Below, piece by piece: positions 1 through 5,182 of a stretch of DNA of 5,683 bases. The notes beneath the pieces were generated by a model. That model was not told the origin of the DNA and did no database searches. It saw only the letters and a list, made by a program, of their open reading frames with translations. This DNA comes from an uncultured Spartobacteria bacterium. Its GTDB lineage: Bacteria; Verrucomicrobiota; Verrucomicrobiia; Chthoniobacterales; Terrimicrobiaceae. Position numbers and translations under genes: made by a program. How positions within the stretch are numbered: the stretch's first letter is position 1; each line of letters begins with the position of its first letter. The stretch covers positions 1-5,683 of the forward strand of contig CALCJD010000121.1 in NCBI GenBank assembly GCA_937960895.1, given 5' to 3'.

Positions 1-413
1 TCGAGCTCGATCTGGAAATCCATCACGTCCTTCTGGCTGGGACGATAGCCCGGCGTGGAAGGATCGAGGGCAAGGCGGCCGGCCGGATCAAGGTACCAGC
101 CGGCGTTTTCCCCGTCGCTGAAGGTCACGCGTCCGCTGATCATGGCCCCCGGGCGGGTGATCTGATCGATGGTGACACTCACCTTGCCGGTCGGCACCGG
201 TTTTTCCGGTTCGGGAGCCGGAGTTTCCGCCGGGGCGGGCGGAGGTTCGGGCTCCACGAATTTCGCCTTGAGATCATCCGCCAGAAGACGGGTCTCAAGG
301 TAGGTGAGGGAAAGTTGAAACTCTTCCTTGAGACGTTTCTGAAGATCGGCCGGCCCTGCGCCGTCGGCGATCCATTGCAAAACTGCGGCTTTCTGTTCTT
401 CGGTAAGCGTCAT
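1..413 (-). CDS. Conserved protein of unknown function, N-terminal part (cut by the left edge)
   Basis: A reading frame of 137 codons starts at 413 with MTLTEEQKAAVLQWIADGAG and stays open to the window edge, so the C-terminus is missing. Residues 1 to about 50 look like an all-helical, possibly helix-turn-helix-like segment. Residues ~51-75 form a Pro/Glu/Ala-rich linker. From ~76 onward a beta-rich segment begins (VSVTIDQITRPGAMISGRVT), containing GWYLDPAGRLALDP. Codon third positions are mostly G/C and the composition is protein-like, unlike the other frames. No good Shine-Dalgarno precedes the ATG, and no other in-frame start lies just upstream. It follows the carrier gene on the same strand after an 81-base gap holding a long hairpin, so co-transcription is possible but unproven. 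I associate this architecture (short N-terminal helical module, Pro-rich linker, conserved C-terminal domain) with a hypothetical protein family common in Verrucomicrobiota; that is from memory. No function can be assigned. Confidence 0.8.
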   Translation of the reverse strand, partial: MTLTEEQKAAVLQWIADGAGPADLQKRLKEEFQLSLTYLETRLLADDLKAKFVEPEPPPAPAETPAPEPEKPVPTGKVSVTIDQITRPGAMISGRVTFSDGENAGWYLDPAGRLALDPSTPGYRPSQKDVMDFQIEL

Positions 414-427
414 CGAATGGGAAAAGA

Positions 428-481
428 GTTGAGAGTTGACGGTTGATAGAACAAATCGCCCATCAACAATCAACCCTCAAC
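428..481. repeat. Long hairpin made of heptad repeats between two minus-strand genes
   Basis: Arms 428-447 and 462-481 are inverted copies matching at 17 of 20 positions around a 14-base loop. Each arm is three tandem 7-mers: GTTGAGA, GTTGACG, GTTGATA on the left, and CATCAAC, AATCAAC, CCTCAAC on the right. Two of the three mismatches become G-U wobbles if the minus strand is transcribed (A-C pairs if the plus strand is), so the structure fits a minus-strand transcript best. It lies in the 81-base gap between the sulfur-carrier gene and the left-edge gene. No T-run follows, so it is not a classical intrinsic terminator. It could be a dispersed REP-like or MITE-like element, a processing or mRNA-stabilising stem, or an attenuating structure. 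Confidence 0.75.
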
Positions 482-494
482 CGCTGAAAGTCTC

Positions 495-770
495 CTAGCC
501 TCCGGCAATGGCGGGGACGATGCTGATCTCGTCGCCGTCCTTGACCGGCGTTTCCTTGTCGTTCAGGAAGCGGATATCCTCGTCATTGAGAAAGATGTTC
601 ACGAAACGGCGGATGTTGCCGTTTTCGTCGCAGATGCGCTCGGCGAGGCCCGGATAGCTCTTCTCCAGATTGTTGAGAATCTCGCCGATGGAGGCTCCCT
701 CGGCGGTGACGACTTCGTTTTCTCCGGTCAGTTTCCGGAGCGGGGTTGGGATGCGAACGGTGGTAGGCAT
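495..770 (-). CDS. cysO: Ubiquitin-like sulfur carrier protein, ThiS/MoaD family, CysO-like
   Basis: A 91-residue protein. The frame is open further upstream, but the ATG at 770 gives the family-typical N-terminus MPTTVRIPTPLRKLTG and removes the overlap with the preceding gene, which stops 10 bases upstream. It ends in Val-Pro-Ala-Ile-Ala-Gly-Gly. In the ThiS/MoaD/CysO family the terminal glycine is adenylated and turned into a thiocarboxylate that donates sulfur. The central block RFVNIFLNDEDIRF (residues 55-68) and the tail closely resemble mycobacterial CysO as I remember it (RFVNIYVNDEDVRF, then PAVAGG). CysO delivers sulfide to the PLP enzyme CysM to make cysteine. The neighbour here is another PLP-enzyme family, threonine synthase, in one operon under a SAM riboswitch, so the acceptor may differ. 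No clear Shine-Dalgarno is visible; translational coupling to the upstream gene is likely. No partner activating enzyme or JAB protease lies in the window. Family assignment is strong; the exact role is inference. Confidence 0.9.
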   Translation of the reverse strand: MPTTVRIPTPLRKLTGENEVVTAEGASIGEILNNLEKSYPGLAERICDENGNIRRFVNIFLNDEDIRFLNDKETPVKDGDEISIVPAIAGG

Positions 771-780
771 GGTGTTTGGA

Positions 781-2043
781 TTAAGAAGGCAGGGCGGCGA
801 GTTCGTCGGCGACGAGGGCCTCGAATTCGCGCAGGCTGGGTTTGATGAGACGCGGAGCGCCGCAGTGCCCCTCCACGGCCTCCTGGGTCTTGAGGCCATG
901 GCCGGTGATGCACAGCACGATGCTTTCGTTGCGCGGAATGGCGCCGCGTTCAATGAGTTTTTTCGCGCAGGCGACGGTCACGCCGCCGGCGGTTTCGGCA
1001 AAGATGCCGGCGTGCTCGGCCAGAAGACGGATGCCGGCAATGACCTCGTCGTCGGTCACGTCCTCGGCCTGGCCGCCGGTTTCCTTCATCGACCGGATGG
1101 CATAGTAGCCGTCGGCCGGCGTGCCGATGGCCAGCGATTTGACGATCGTCTGGGGATTCGGCACCGGTTTGACGATTTCCGTGTTCTTCTTCATGGCCTC
1201 GCTGATGGGCGAGCATCCGCCCGCCTGCGCGCCGTGGATCGAGAACGGCTGGTCCTCGAGGATGCCGGCCTGGATGAATTCCTTGTAGGCCTTGTGAATC
1301 TTGGTGAGCAGGGAGCCGCTGGCCATGGGCACCACGGTGTGACGGGGCAGTTTCCAGCCGAGCTGCTCCGCAATTTCGAAGCCCATGCTCTTGGAGCCCT
1401 CGGCGTAATAGGGACGAAGGTTGACGTTGACGAAGCCCCAGCCGTATTTGCCGGCGATTTCGGAGCACAGGCGGTTGACCTGGTCATAGGGACCGTGGAT
1501 GCCGATGACGTTGGTGCCGTAAACCAGGGAGCCCAGCACCTTGCTCTGCTCGAGATCGGCCGGAATGAGCACGTAGCTGGTCAGACCGGCGGCGGCGGCG
1601 TTCGCGGCGACGGAATTGGCCAGATTGCCCGTGGAGGCGCAGGCCACGACCTTGAAGCCCAGTTCGCGGGCGCGGCTGAGGGCCACGGAAACCACGCGGT
1701 CCTTGAAGGACAGGGTGGGGTAGTTGACCGTGTCGTTCTTGATGTAAAGTTCTTCGACGCCGAGCGCCTTGGCCAGGCGGTCCGCCTTCACGAGCGGGGT
1801 GAAACCCACCTGGGTTCCCACGGTGGGCGTGCCGTCGATGGGAAGAAATTCGCGATACCGCCACATCGAGCGCGGACGCGATTCAATGGCCGCTCGGCTG
1901 ACACTGGCCTTGATGGCCTCATAGTCGTAGGCGGCCTCGAGCGGGCCGAAATCAAACTCGCAGATATGGAGGGCCTCCTTGGCGTAAAGGCGGCCGCACT
2001 CGCGACATTTCAGATGGGAAAAGAAAGGACGGTCTTCGTTCAT
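781..2043 (-). CDS. thrC: Threonine synthase-family PLP enzyme (possible sulfur-transfer role)
   Basis: A 420-residue fold-type II PLP enzyme. Family members convert O-phosphohomoserine to threonine and phosphate in the cytoplasm. The PLP lysine is K114 in PTLSFKDR. The substrate/PLP loop ASTGN is at 136-140, a Gly/Ser cofactor-phosphate loop ASGS at 241-244, and the conserved tail TGHGLK at 380-385. The N-terminus carries a zinc-ribbon-like motif: C13, C16 and C28, with D31 where I expect a fourth cysteine (ICEFDFGPLE). The whole length matches the cyanobacterial-type threonine synthases with NDTVNYPTLSFKDR and NVNLRPYYAEGSK. The start at 2043 is chosen over one 13 codons upstream because GGAGA at 2055-2051 is well spaced for it and the longer start would consume the riboswitch expression platform. 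It is first in an operon with a CysO-like carrier gene and lies under a SAM-I riboswitch. That regulation is odd for a pure threonine enzyme and suggests homocysteine or related sulfur chemistry. The family call is secure; the reaction is not. Confidence 0.93.
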   Translation of the reverse strand: MNEDRPFFSHLKCRECGRLYAKEALHICEFDFGPLEAAYDYEAIKASVSRAAIESRPRSMWRYREFLPIDGTPTVGTQVGFTPLVKADRLAKALGVEELYIKNDTVNYPTLSFKDRVVSVALSRARELGFKVVACASTGNLANSVAANAAAAGLTSYVLIPADLEQSKVLGSLVYGTNVIGIHGPYDQVNRLCSEIAGKYGWGFVNVNLRPYYAEGSKSMGFEIAEQLGWKLPRHTVVPMASGSLLTKIHKAYKEFIQAGILEDQPFSIHGAQAGGCSPISEAMKKNTEIVKPVPNPQTIVKSLAIGTPADGYYAIRSMKETGGQAEDVTDDEVIAGIRLLAEHAGIFAETAGGVTVACAKKLIERGAIPRNESIVLCITGHGLKTQEAVEGHCGAPRLIKPSLREFEALVADELAALPS

Positions 2044-2046
2044 GTG

Positions 2047-2081
2047 TGTTTCTCCATGCGAGAGTGCCAGAAGGAGAAACA
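2047..2081 (-). promoter_or_regulatory. Shine-Dalgarno-sequestering hairpin (riboswitch expression platform)
   Basis: Read on the minus strand, TGTTTCTCC (2081-2073) is exactly complementary to GGAGAAACA (2055-2047), giving a perfect 9-bp stem with a 17-base loop. The 3' arm contains GGAG, the only good ribosome binding site, and ends three bases before the ATG at 2043. Folding would block translation. A competing pairing exists: ATGCGACAG (2109-2101), which overlaps the 3' strand of riboswitch helix P1, can pair with CTCTCGCAT (2064-2056) in the hairpin loop (8 of 9 positions). When P1 is not formed this could open the hairpin. The arms are seen directly; the switching model is inference. 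No T-run follows, which favours translational over transcriptional control. Confidence 0.7.
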
Positions 2082-2107
2082 ACGAGCCGCCAAATCAGGT
2101 CTGTCGC

Positions 2108-2233
2108 ATCTCATCTGCCCCCGGCACAGGTGTGCCGAAGCTGGATTTGGCACCTGGACGCCGGAAAAAACGGGTTTTCCGACCGGTTGCCGTGGCTTCA
2201 CAGGGCCAGTCCCTCTGCCACTCTCGATAAGAT
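2108..2233 (-). promoter_or_regulatory. SAM-I (S-box) riboswitch aptamer
   Basis: On the minus strand the leader carries the hallmark S-box blocks in order: CTTATCGAGAG, then GAGGGACTGGCCC, TGAAGCCACGGCAACC, GGTGCCAAATCC, and the closing AGATGAG. Helix P1 is ATCTTATC (2233-2226) with GATGAGAT (2115-2108), 8 bp including one G-U. P2 is closed by GTGGC/GCCAC, with the inner AGGG/CCCT stem and the GA-rich bulge expected for the kink-turn. The P2 loop CTGG can reach CCA after GGTG for the pseudoknot. P3 begins with GCAACC/GGTGC and is extended by a CGGAAAA/TTTTCCG hairpin. P4 carries CGGCAC/GTGCCG. S-box aptamers bind S-adenosylmethionine and normally switch off methionine, cysteine or SAM genes. 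This one precedes the threonine synthase-like/CysO-like operon and feeds into a hairpin over its ribosome binding site. Confidence 0.94.
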
Positions 2234-2240
2234 TGCCGTG

Positions 2241-2269
2241 AAAATGAGGCAGGGTTCCGTCCTCGTCAA
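2241..2269 (-). promoter_or_regulatory. Candidate sigma70-type promoter of the S-box operon
   Basis: On the minus strand, TTGACG (2269-2264, five of six to the -35 consensus) is separated by 17 bases from CATTTT (2246-2241, three of six to the -10). Initiation about seven bases further on falls at 2234, just before the aptamer's P1 helix at 2233. The position supports the call; the -10 match is weak. Confidence 0.5.
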
Positions 2270-2292
2270 GGGAATTTCCCACGGGGCGCCCC
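2270..2292. promoter_or_regulatory. Two adjacent palindromes between divergent promoters (candidate operator)
   Basis: GGGAATTTCCC (2270-2280) is a perfect 5+1+5 palindrome and GGGGCGCCCC (2283-2292) a perfect 10-base palindrome, two bases apart. The first abuts the -35 element of the S-box operon promoter and both lie upstream of the kinase gene. This placement would suit a transcription factor acting on either gene. No known regulator motif is recognised, and short GC-rich palindromes can arise by chance. Confidence 0.3.
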
Positions 2293-2300
2293 AAAAGAAA

Positions 2301-2335
2301 GGAGGTTGTCTTTGTTTTCGTAAATGTGTTTAAAT
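2301..2335 (+). promoter_or_regulatory. Start region of the kinase gene: distant ribosome binding site or weak promoter
   Basis: GGAGG (2301-2305) is a strong Shine-Dalgarno core but sits 18 bases before the ATG at 2324, further than usual. An in-frame TAA at 2321 excludes any earlier start. Alternatively TTGTCT (2306-2311) and TTAAAT (2330-2335), 18 bases apart, form a weak promoter that would start RNA near 2342, almost on the second in-frame ATG at 2345. That would make a nearly leaderless message beginning at residue 8. The two readings exclude each other; neither is proven. Confidence 0.3.
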
Positions 2336-4948
2336 CACGCATTAATGTTAGGGGCTGACACACTCGGAAAGCCGTGGAGGCGCCTTTCCCCCACAGCGAT
2401 CGCCACCGCCGTGATTGTGGGCGTTGTCATCGTTTTGCTATCCTGGCTTCTCGATGTGCGTCTTCGGATGGAAACGCGCTCCTCGCTGGAACGTGAGCAG
2501 GAACGCATCGTGGCGGAGCAAAAATATGTTCTGCGCGGCGAGCTCAATGACTTGGTCGGCGTGGCCAGCTCCCTGGCCCAACTGTCCTCCAGCCGGATGA
2601 CTTCCGAGGGACGGGGCAACTACGTTCCGGACAGTTCGTTGCGCGCGGAGTTCCTGAATTTTGCCCGCACCCGGCAGGCCATTGACCAGATGCGTCTGGT
2701 GGCGGTGGATGGACGGGAATATGTGAACATCAAGCGGATCCGTCCGCGGACCGGCGGATATTATTTTCGCGACACCACTGCGGAGACCCCGCGGGACCTT
2801 TCCGAGGAACCCTGGATGCCGGAGGTGTTTTCCCTGACCCCAGGCCGGTTCATTTCCACCATCGAATGGAAGGTGGAGGAAAATTCCCGTCAGGGCCGCA
2901 CGCCCATCCTGCGGGTCGGCATGCCGGTGCTGGCGGACCAGGCCCGGCAGATCGTCGGGTTTGTGGTGATCGATTTTCTGGCGGACCATCTTTTCCAGAA
3001 AATGGCCCGCACGGACGCCCAGCGGAAATCGTCCACCTACGTGGCCACCTCGGATGGCCGCTGGGTGCGGGGGCCCGGCGGGGACGCCGCGACCGGCATG
3101 GACACGGTGGCGACGGTTTTTCCGACCGCATGGGCCGAGATGAAGGTTCTCCCGTCCGGAGTGTCCTTCTCCTCAGAGGGACTGGTGGCCTTTGACTCCG
3201 TGCCCCTCACCGTCGACGTCGATCCGCTGGCCACCCCCCACCAAACCTGGAAAATCTTCACGGTGGAGTCGCCCCTCTTTGTCGCCCAGCGTGAAAAGGA
3301 GGCGACCGCGCCGGTGTTGGGATGGGGGATACTTGCCCTGTGCCTGTTTGTGCCGCTCGCCTGCCTCGTCGTGACCGACCGCGAGCAAAAGCGGGAGGCC
3401 TCCCGCGCCCGGGAGCAGATGGCGGCCCTGTTGCAAAGCATTTCGGACTCCGCCGTCGACGGCATCGTGGCCGGCGAGGCGGTCCGCGACGCCAATGGCG
3501 ACATCAAGGATTTCCGCACCATCTTCTCCAATCCCGCCGCCGTCTACATCCTGAAGTCCTTTGATCGCAAGGAGGCCGCCGAGGGACGCGAGTTCCCGCT
3601 GTTTTTCTCCCCGGATTTTCTGGCCCAGTGCATCCAGGTTGTGGTGACCGGCACGCGCTACGAGACTGAGCAGAGCACGGAGTGCGCCGCGCTCGGCACG
3701 CGGTGGTTTCGCATCACGGTGGTGCGCCTGGGGGACGGCGTGCTCCTGAATTTTTCCGACATCACCCAGCAGAAGCAGGTGATGCACGAACTGCGCCTCG
3801 CCAAGGACGGCGCCGAGGTGGCCAACCGGGCCAAGAGCCAGTTCCTGACCATGATGGGACACGAGATCCGCACGCCCATGAACGGGCTGCTCGGATTTGC
3901 CTCCCTCCTGGAACGCACCAATCTGGATCCGGAGCAGCGGGATTATGTCGTCACGCTGCGGCAAAGCGGCGAAGCCCTCCTGCGCATCCTCGAAGACATC
4001 CTCGATTACTCCCACATGGAGAACGAGATGTTGAACATGAAGAGCCAGCCCGTCGCCGTGAAGGAGCTGATCAATCAGGTCAGCCAGCTCTTCATCATGG
4101 CGATCGGGGAACGCCACCTCGAACTCGTCGCCCGCATCGCCCCCGATGTGCCACCCCAAATCATGGGCGACGACGTGCGGCTGCGCCAGATCCTCGTCAA
4201 CCTCATCGGCAATGCGGTCAAATTCACCGAGGAGGGCTTCATTCTCATCAAGGTGATCCGGGAAACCGGCCCGAAAGGCGAGTTCCTGGTCTTCCACGTG
4301 GTGGACAGCGGCTCAGGCATCCCGCCGGAAATGATCGACCGCCTCTTCAAGCCGTTCAGCCAGGTCGAGGTGGGCAGCAACCGGCGTTACGGCGGCACCG
4401 GGCTCGGACTCTCCATTTGCCGGCGTCTGGTCGAAACCATGGGCGGGGAGATCGGAGTGCACACCGCGCCGGACAAGGGCTCGGACTTCTTTTTCTCCAT
4501 CCCGATCCGCCTGCCGGATTTCCCCTCGGAAAATCCCGTGCCCGCCGCCAAACGCACGCGGGGCGGCCTGCGCAAGCCGCGCATCCTCGTCGTGGATGAC
4601 GACTCCGTGAACCGCAAACTGATCCGGCGGATGATCGAAAAAGCCGGCGCCGAGGCCCAACTCGCCGAGTCCGGCAGCCAGGCCATCCACGCCTTCCAGG
4701 AGGACGAGTTCGACCTCATCATCATGGACATTCAGATGCCCGGCATGGACGGCATTGAAACTACCCGGCGGATCCGGGAGATCGAAAAACGGAGGGGGGG
4801 CGCCCGCCGCACCCCCATCTCCGCGCTGACCGCCAACGCCGGGGAAGGGGACCGCGAACGCTGCTTCGAGGCCGGCATGGACGACTTTTTCTGCAAACCC
4901 ATCCGGATTGACGTTCTCGAAAAACTGATCGAAAAAAATACCGCCTGA
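2324..4948 (+). CDS. Membrane-bound hybrid sensor histidine kinase (Cache-like sensor, PAS, HisKA, HATPase, receiver)
   Basis: An 874-residue hybrid two-component kinase. A transmembrane segment at about 25-43 and a second at about 331-350 enclose a ~285-residue extracytoplasmic sensor. Its REYVNIKRIRP and GGYYFRD stretches recall double-Cache or CHASE-type ligand domains. A PAS domain spans about 366-482. The HisKA phosphoacceptor is H513 in HEIRTPMN. The ATPase shows the N box (N626, N630), the G1 box DSGSGIP (661-667), the F box RLFKPF (673-678) and the G2 box GGTGLGLS (690-697). The C-terminal receiver (~752-872) has acidic residues D758-D760, phosphoacceptor D802 in MDIQMPGMDG, T836 and K858, all intact. 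Phosphate should pass from H513 to D802 and then to a separate phosphotransfer protein, absent here. No response regulator is adjacent, so it is an orphan kinase with unknown signal and output. It is divergent from the S-box operon across ~280 bases; shared regulation is not evident. The start could instead be the ATG at 2345. Confidence 0.95.
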   Translation: MCLNHALMLGADTLGKPWRRLSPTAIATAVIVGVVIVLLSWLLDVRLRMETRSSLEREQERIVAEQKYVLRGELNDLVGVASSLAQLSSSRMTSEGRGNYVPDSSLRAEFLNFARTRQAIDQMRLVAVDGREYVNIKRIRPRTGGYYFRDTTAETPRDLSEEPWMPEVFSLTPGRFISTIEWKVEENSRQGRTPILRVGMPVLADQARQIVGFVVIDFLADHLFQKMARTDAQRKSSTYVATSDGRWVRGPGGDAATGMDTVATVFPTAWAEMKVLPSGVSFSSEGLVAFDSVPLTVDVDPLATPHQTWKIFTVESPLFVAQREKEATAPVLGWGILALCLFVPLACLVVTDREQKREASRAREQMAALLQSISDSAVDGIVAGEAVRDANGDIKDFRTIFSNPAAVYILKSFDRKEAAEGREFPLFFSPDFLAQCIQVVVTGTRYETEQSTECAALGTRWFRITVVRLGDGVLLNFSDITQQKQVMHELRLAKDGAEVANRAKSQFLTMMGHEIRTPMNGLLGFASLLERTNLDPEQRDYVVTLRQSGEALLRILEDILDYSHMENEMLNMKSQPVAVKELINQVSQLFIMAIGERHLELVARIAPDVPPQIMGDDVRLRQILVNLIGNAVKFTEEGFILIKVIRETGPKGEFLVFHVVDSGSGIPPEMIDRLFKPFSQVEVGSNRRYGGTGLGLSICRRLVETMGGEIGVHTAPDKGSDFFFSIPIRLPDFPSENPVPAAKRTRGGLRKPRILVVDDDSVNRKLIRRMIEKAGAEAQLAESGSQAIHAFQEDEFDLIIMDIQMPGMDGIETTRRIREIEKRRGGARRTPISALTANAGEGDRERCFEAGMDDFFCKPIRIDVLEKLIEKNTA

Positions 4949-4965
4949 TTTTTTCAATCAGAGGC

Positions 4966-4994
4966 TTGCCAAATTTCGAAAGCTGGTGTTTATT
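4966..4994 (+). promoter_or_regulatory. Promoter of the tRNA-Lys gene
   Basis: TTGCCA (4966-4971, five of six to the -35 consensus) is followed after 17 bases by TTTATT (4989-4994, four of six to the -10). RNA would start near 5001, about 15 bases before the mature tRNA 5' end, a normal distance for a tRNA leader. It lies just after the kinase stop, so the tRNA is probably transcribed independently. Confidence 0.5.
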
Positions 4995-5015
4995 CGTCGC
5001 CCCTTCCAAGGGAAT

Positions 5016-5087
5016 GGATCGCTAGCTCAATGGTAGAGCAGAAGACTCTTAATCTTTTGGTTGAAGGTTCGAATCCTTCGCGATCCA
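5016..5087 (+). tRNA. tRNA-Lys (anticodon CTT)
   Basis: All four arms fold. The acceptor is GGATCGC with GCGATCC, followed by discriminator A5087. The D arm is GCTC/GAGC with a GG-containing loop. The anticodon stem is GAAGA/TCTTT with loop CTCTTAA, placing anticodon CTT at 5048-5050 after U33, with A37. The variable loop has five bases. The T arm is GAAGG/CCTTC with loop TTCGAAT. The anticodon reads AAG lysine codons. The 3' CCA is not encoded and must be added after transcription. Confidence 0.96.
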
Positions 5088-5089
5088 CT

Positions 5090-5116
5090 GTAACTCACTG
5101 ATAATCAACGAGTTAC
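5090..5116. repeat. Inverted repeat immediately after the tRNA
   Basis: GTAACTC (5090-5096) and GAGTTAC (5110-5116) are perfect 7-base inverted copies around a 13-base loop, starting two bases after the discriminator base. An A-run rather than a T-run follows (5121-5127), so it does not look like an intrinsic terminator for the tRNA. It may serve 3' processing of the precursor, or be arm-type DNA of an integration site. Confidence 0.4.
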
Positions 5117-5135
5117 GACGAAAAAAACGCCAAAA

Positions 5136-5160
5136 GTATAATCCAAATGTATAATCCAAA
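5136..5160 (+). repeat. Tandem 12-base direct repeat containing TATAAT
   Basis: GTATAATCCAAA occurs at 5136-5147 and again at 5149-5160, one base apart (period 13). Each copy contains a perfect -10 consensus TATAAT. No good -35 stands 16-18 bases upstream of either, so promoter activity is uncertain. The repeat could instead be a protein binding site or a replication slippage product. Confidence 0.6.
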
Positions 5161-5182
5161 CCCCACTTTTCGGGGCATTTGG
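5156..5182. repeat. Bulged hairpin overlapping the second direct-repeat copy
   Basis: CCAAACCCC (5156-5164) pairs with GGGG (5172-5175) and, after a two-base bulge, with TTTGG (5178-5182), around loop ACTTTTC. It could end the tRNA transcript, but no T-run follows, so a terminator call is weak. Confidence 0.3.

Noticed and set aside
771..953. Longer N-terminus for the sulfur carrier (152 residues)
   Set aside because: The extra 61 residues overlap the upstream enzyme gene and have shadow-like composition; the 91-residue form matches the family length and N-terminus.
2044..2082. Start of the threonine synthase-like enzyme 13 codons upstream
   Set aside because: It lacks a ribosome binding site and would translate through the hairpin that covers GGAG; the family-like sequence begins at MNEDRPFF.
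670..2241. Long plus-strand open frame of 523 codons
   Set aside because: It is the antisense shadow of the threonine synthase-like and carrier genes in GC-rich DNA; its translation is Gly/Ala/Asp/His-rich with no domain, and it would also cross the riboswitch.
3173..4297. Minus-strand open frames inside the kinase gene, including one of 374 codons
   Set aside because: They lie wholly opposite a kinase with intact motifs and show His/Asp/Gly-rich shadow composition.
3682..4599. Plus-strand 305-codon frame inside the kinase gene
   Set aside because: It is an Arg/His/Pro-rich out-of-frame reading of the HisKA and HATPase coding sequence.
4945..4961. Hairpin CTGATT-TTTTC-AATCAG at the kinase stop codon as terminator
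   Set aside because: Only six mostly AT pairs, overlaps the stop codon, and no T-run follows.
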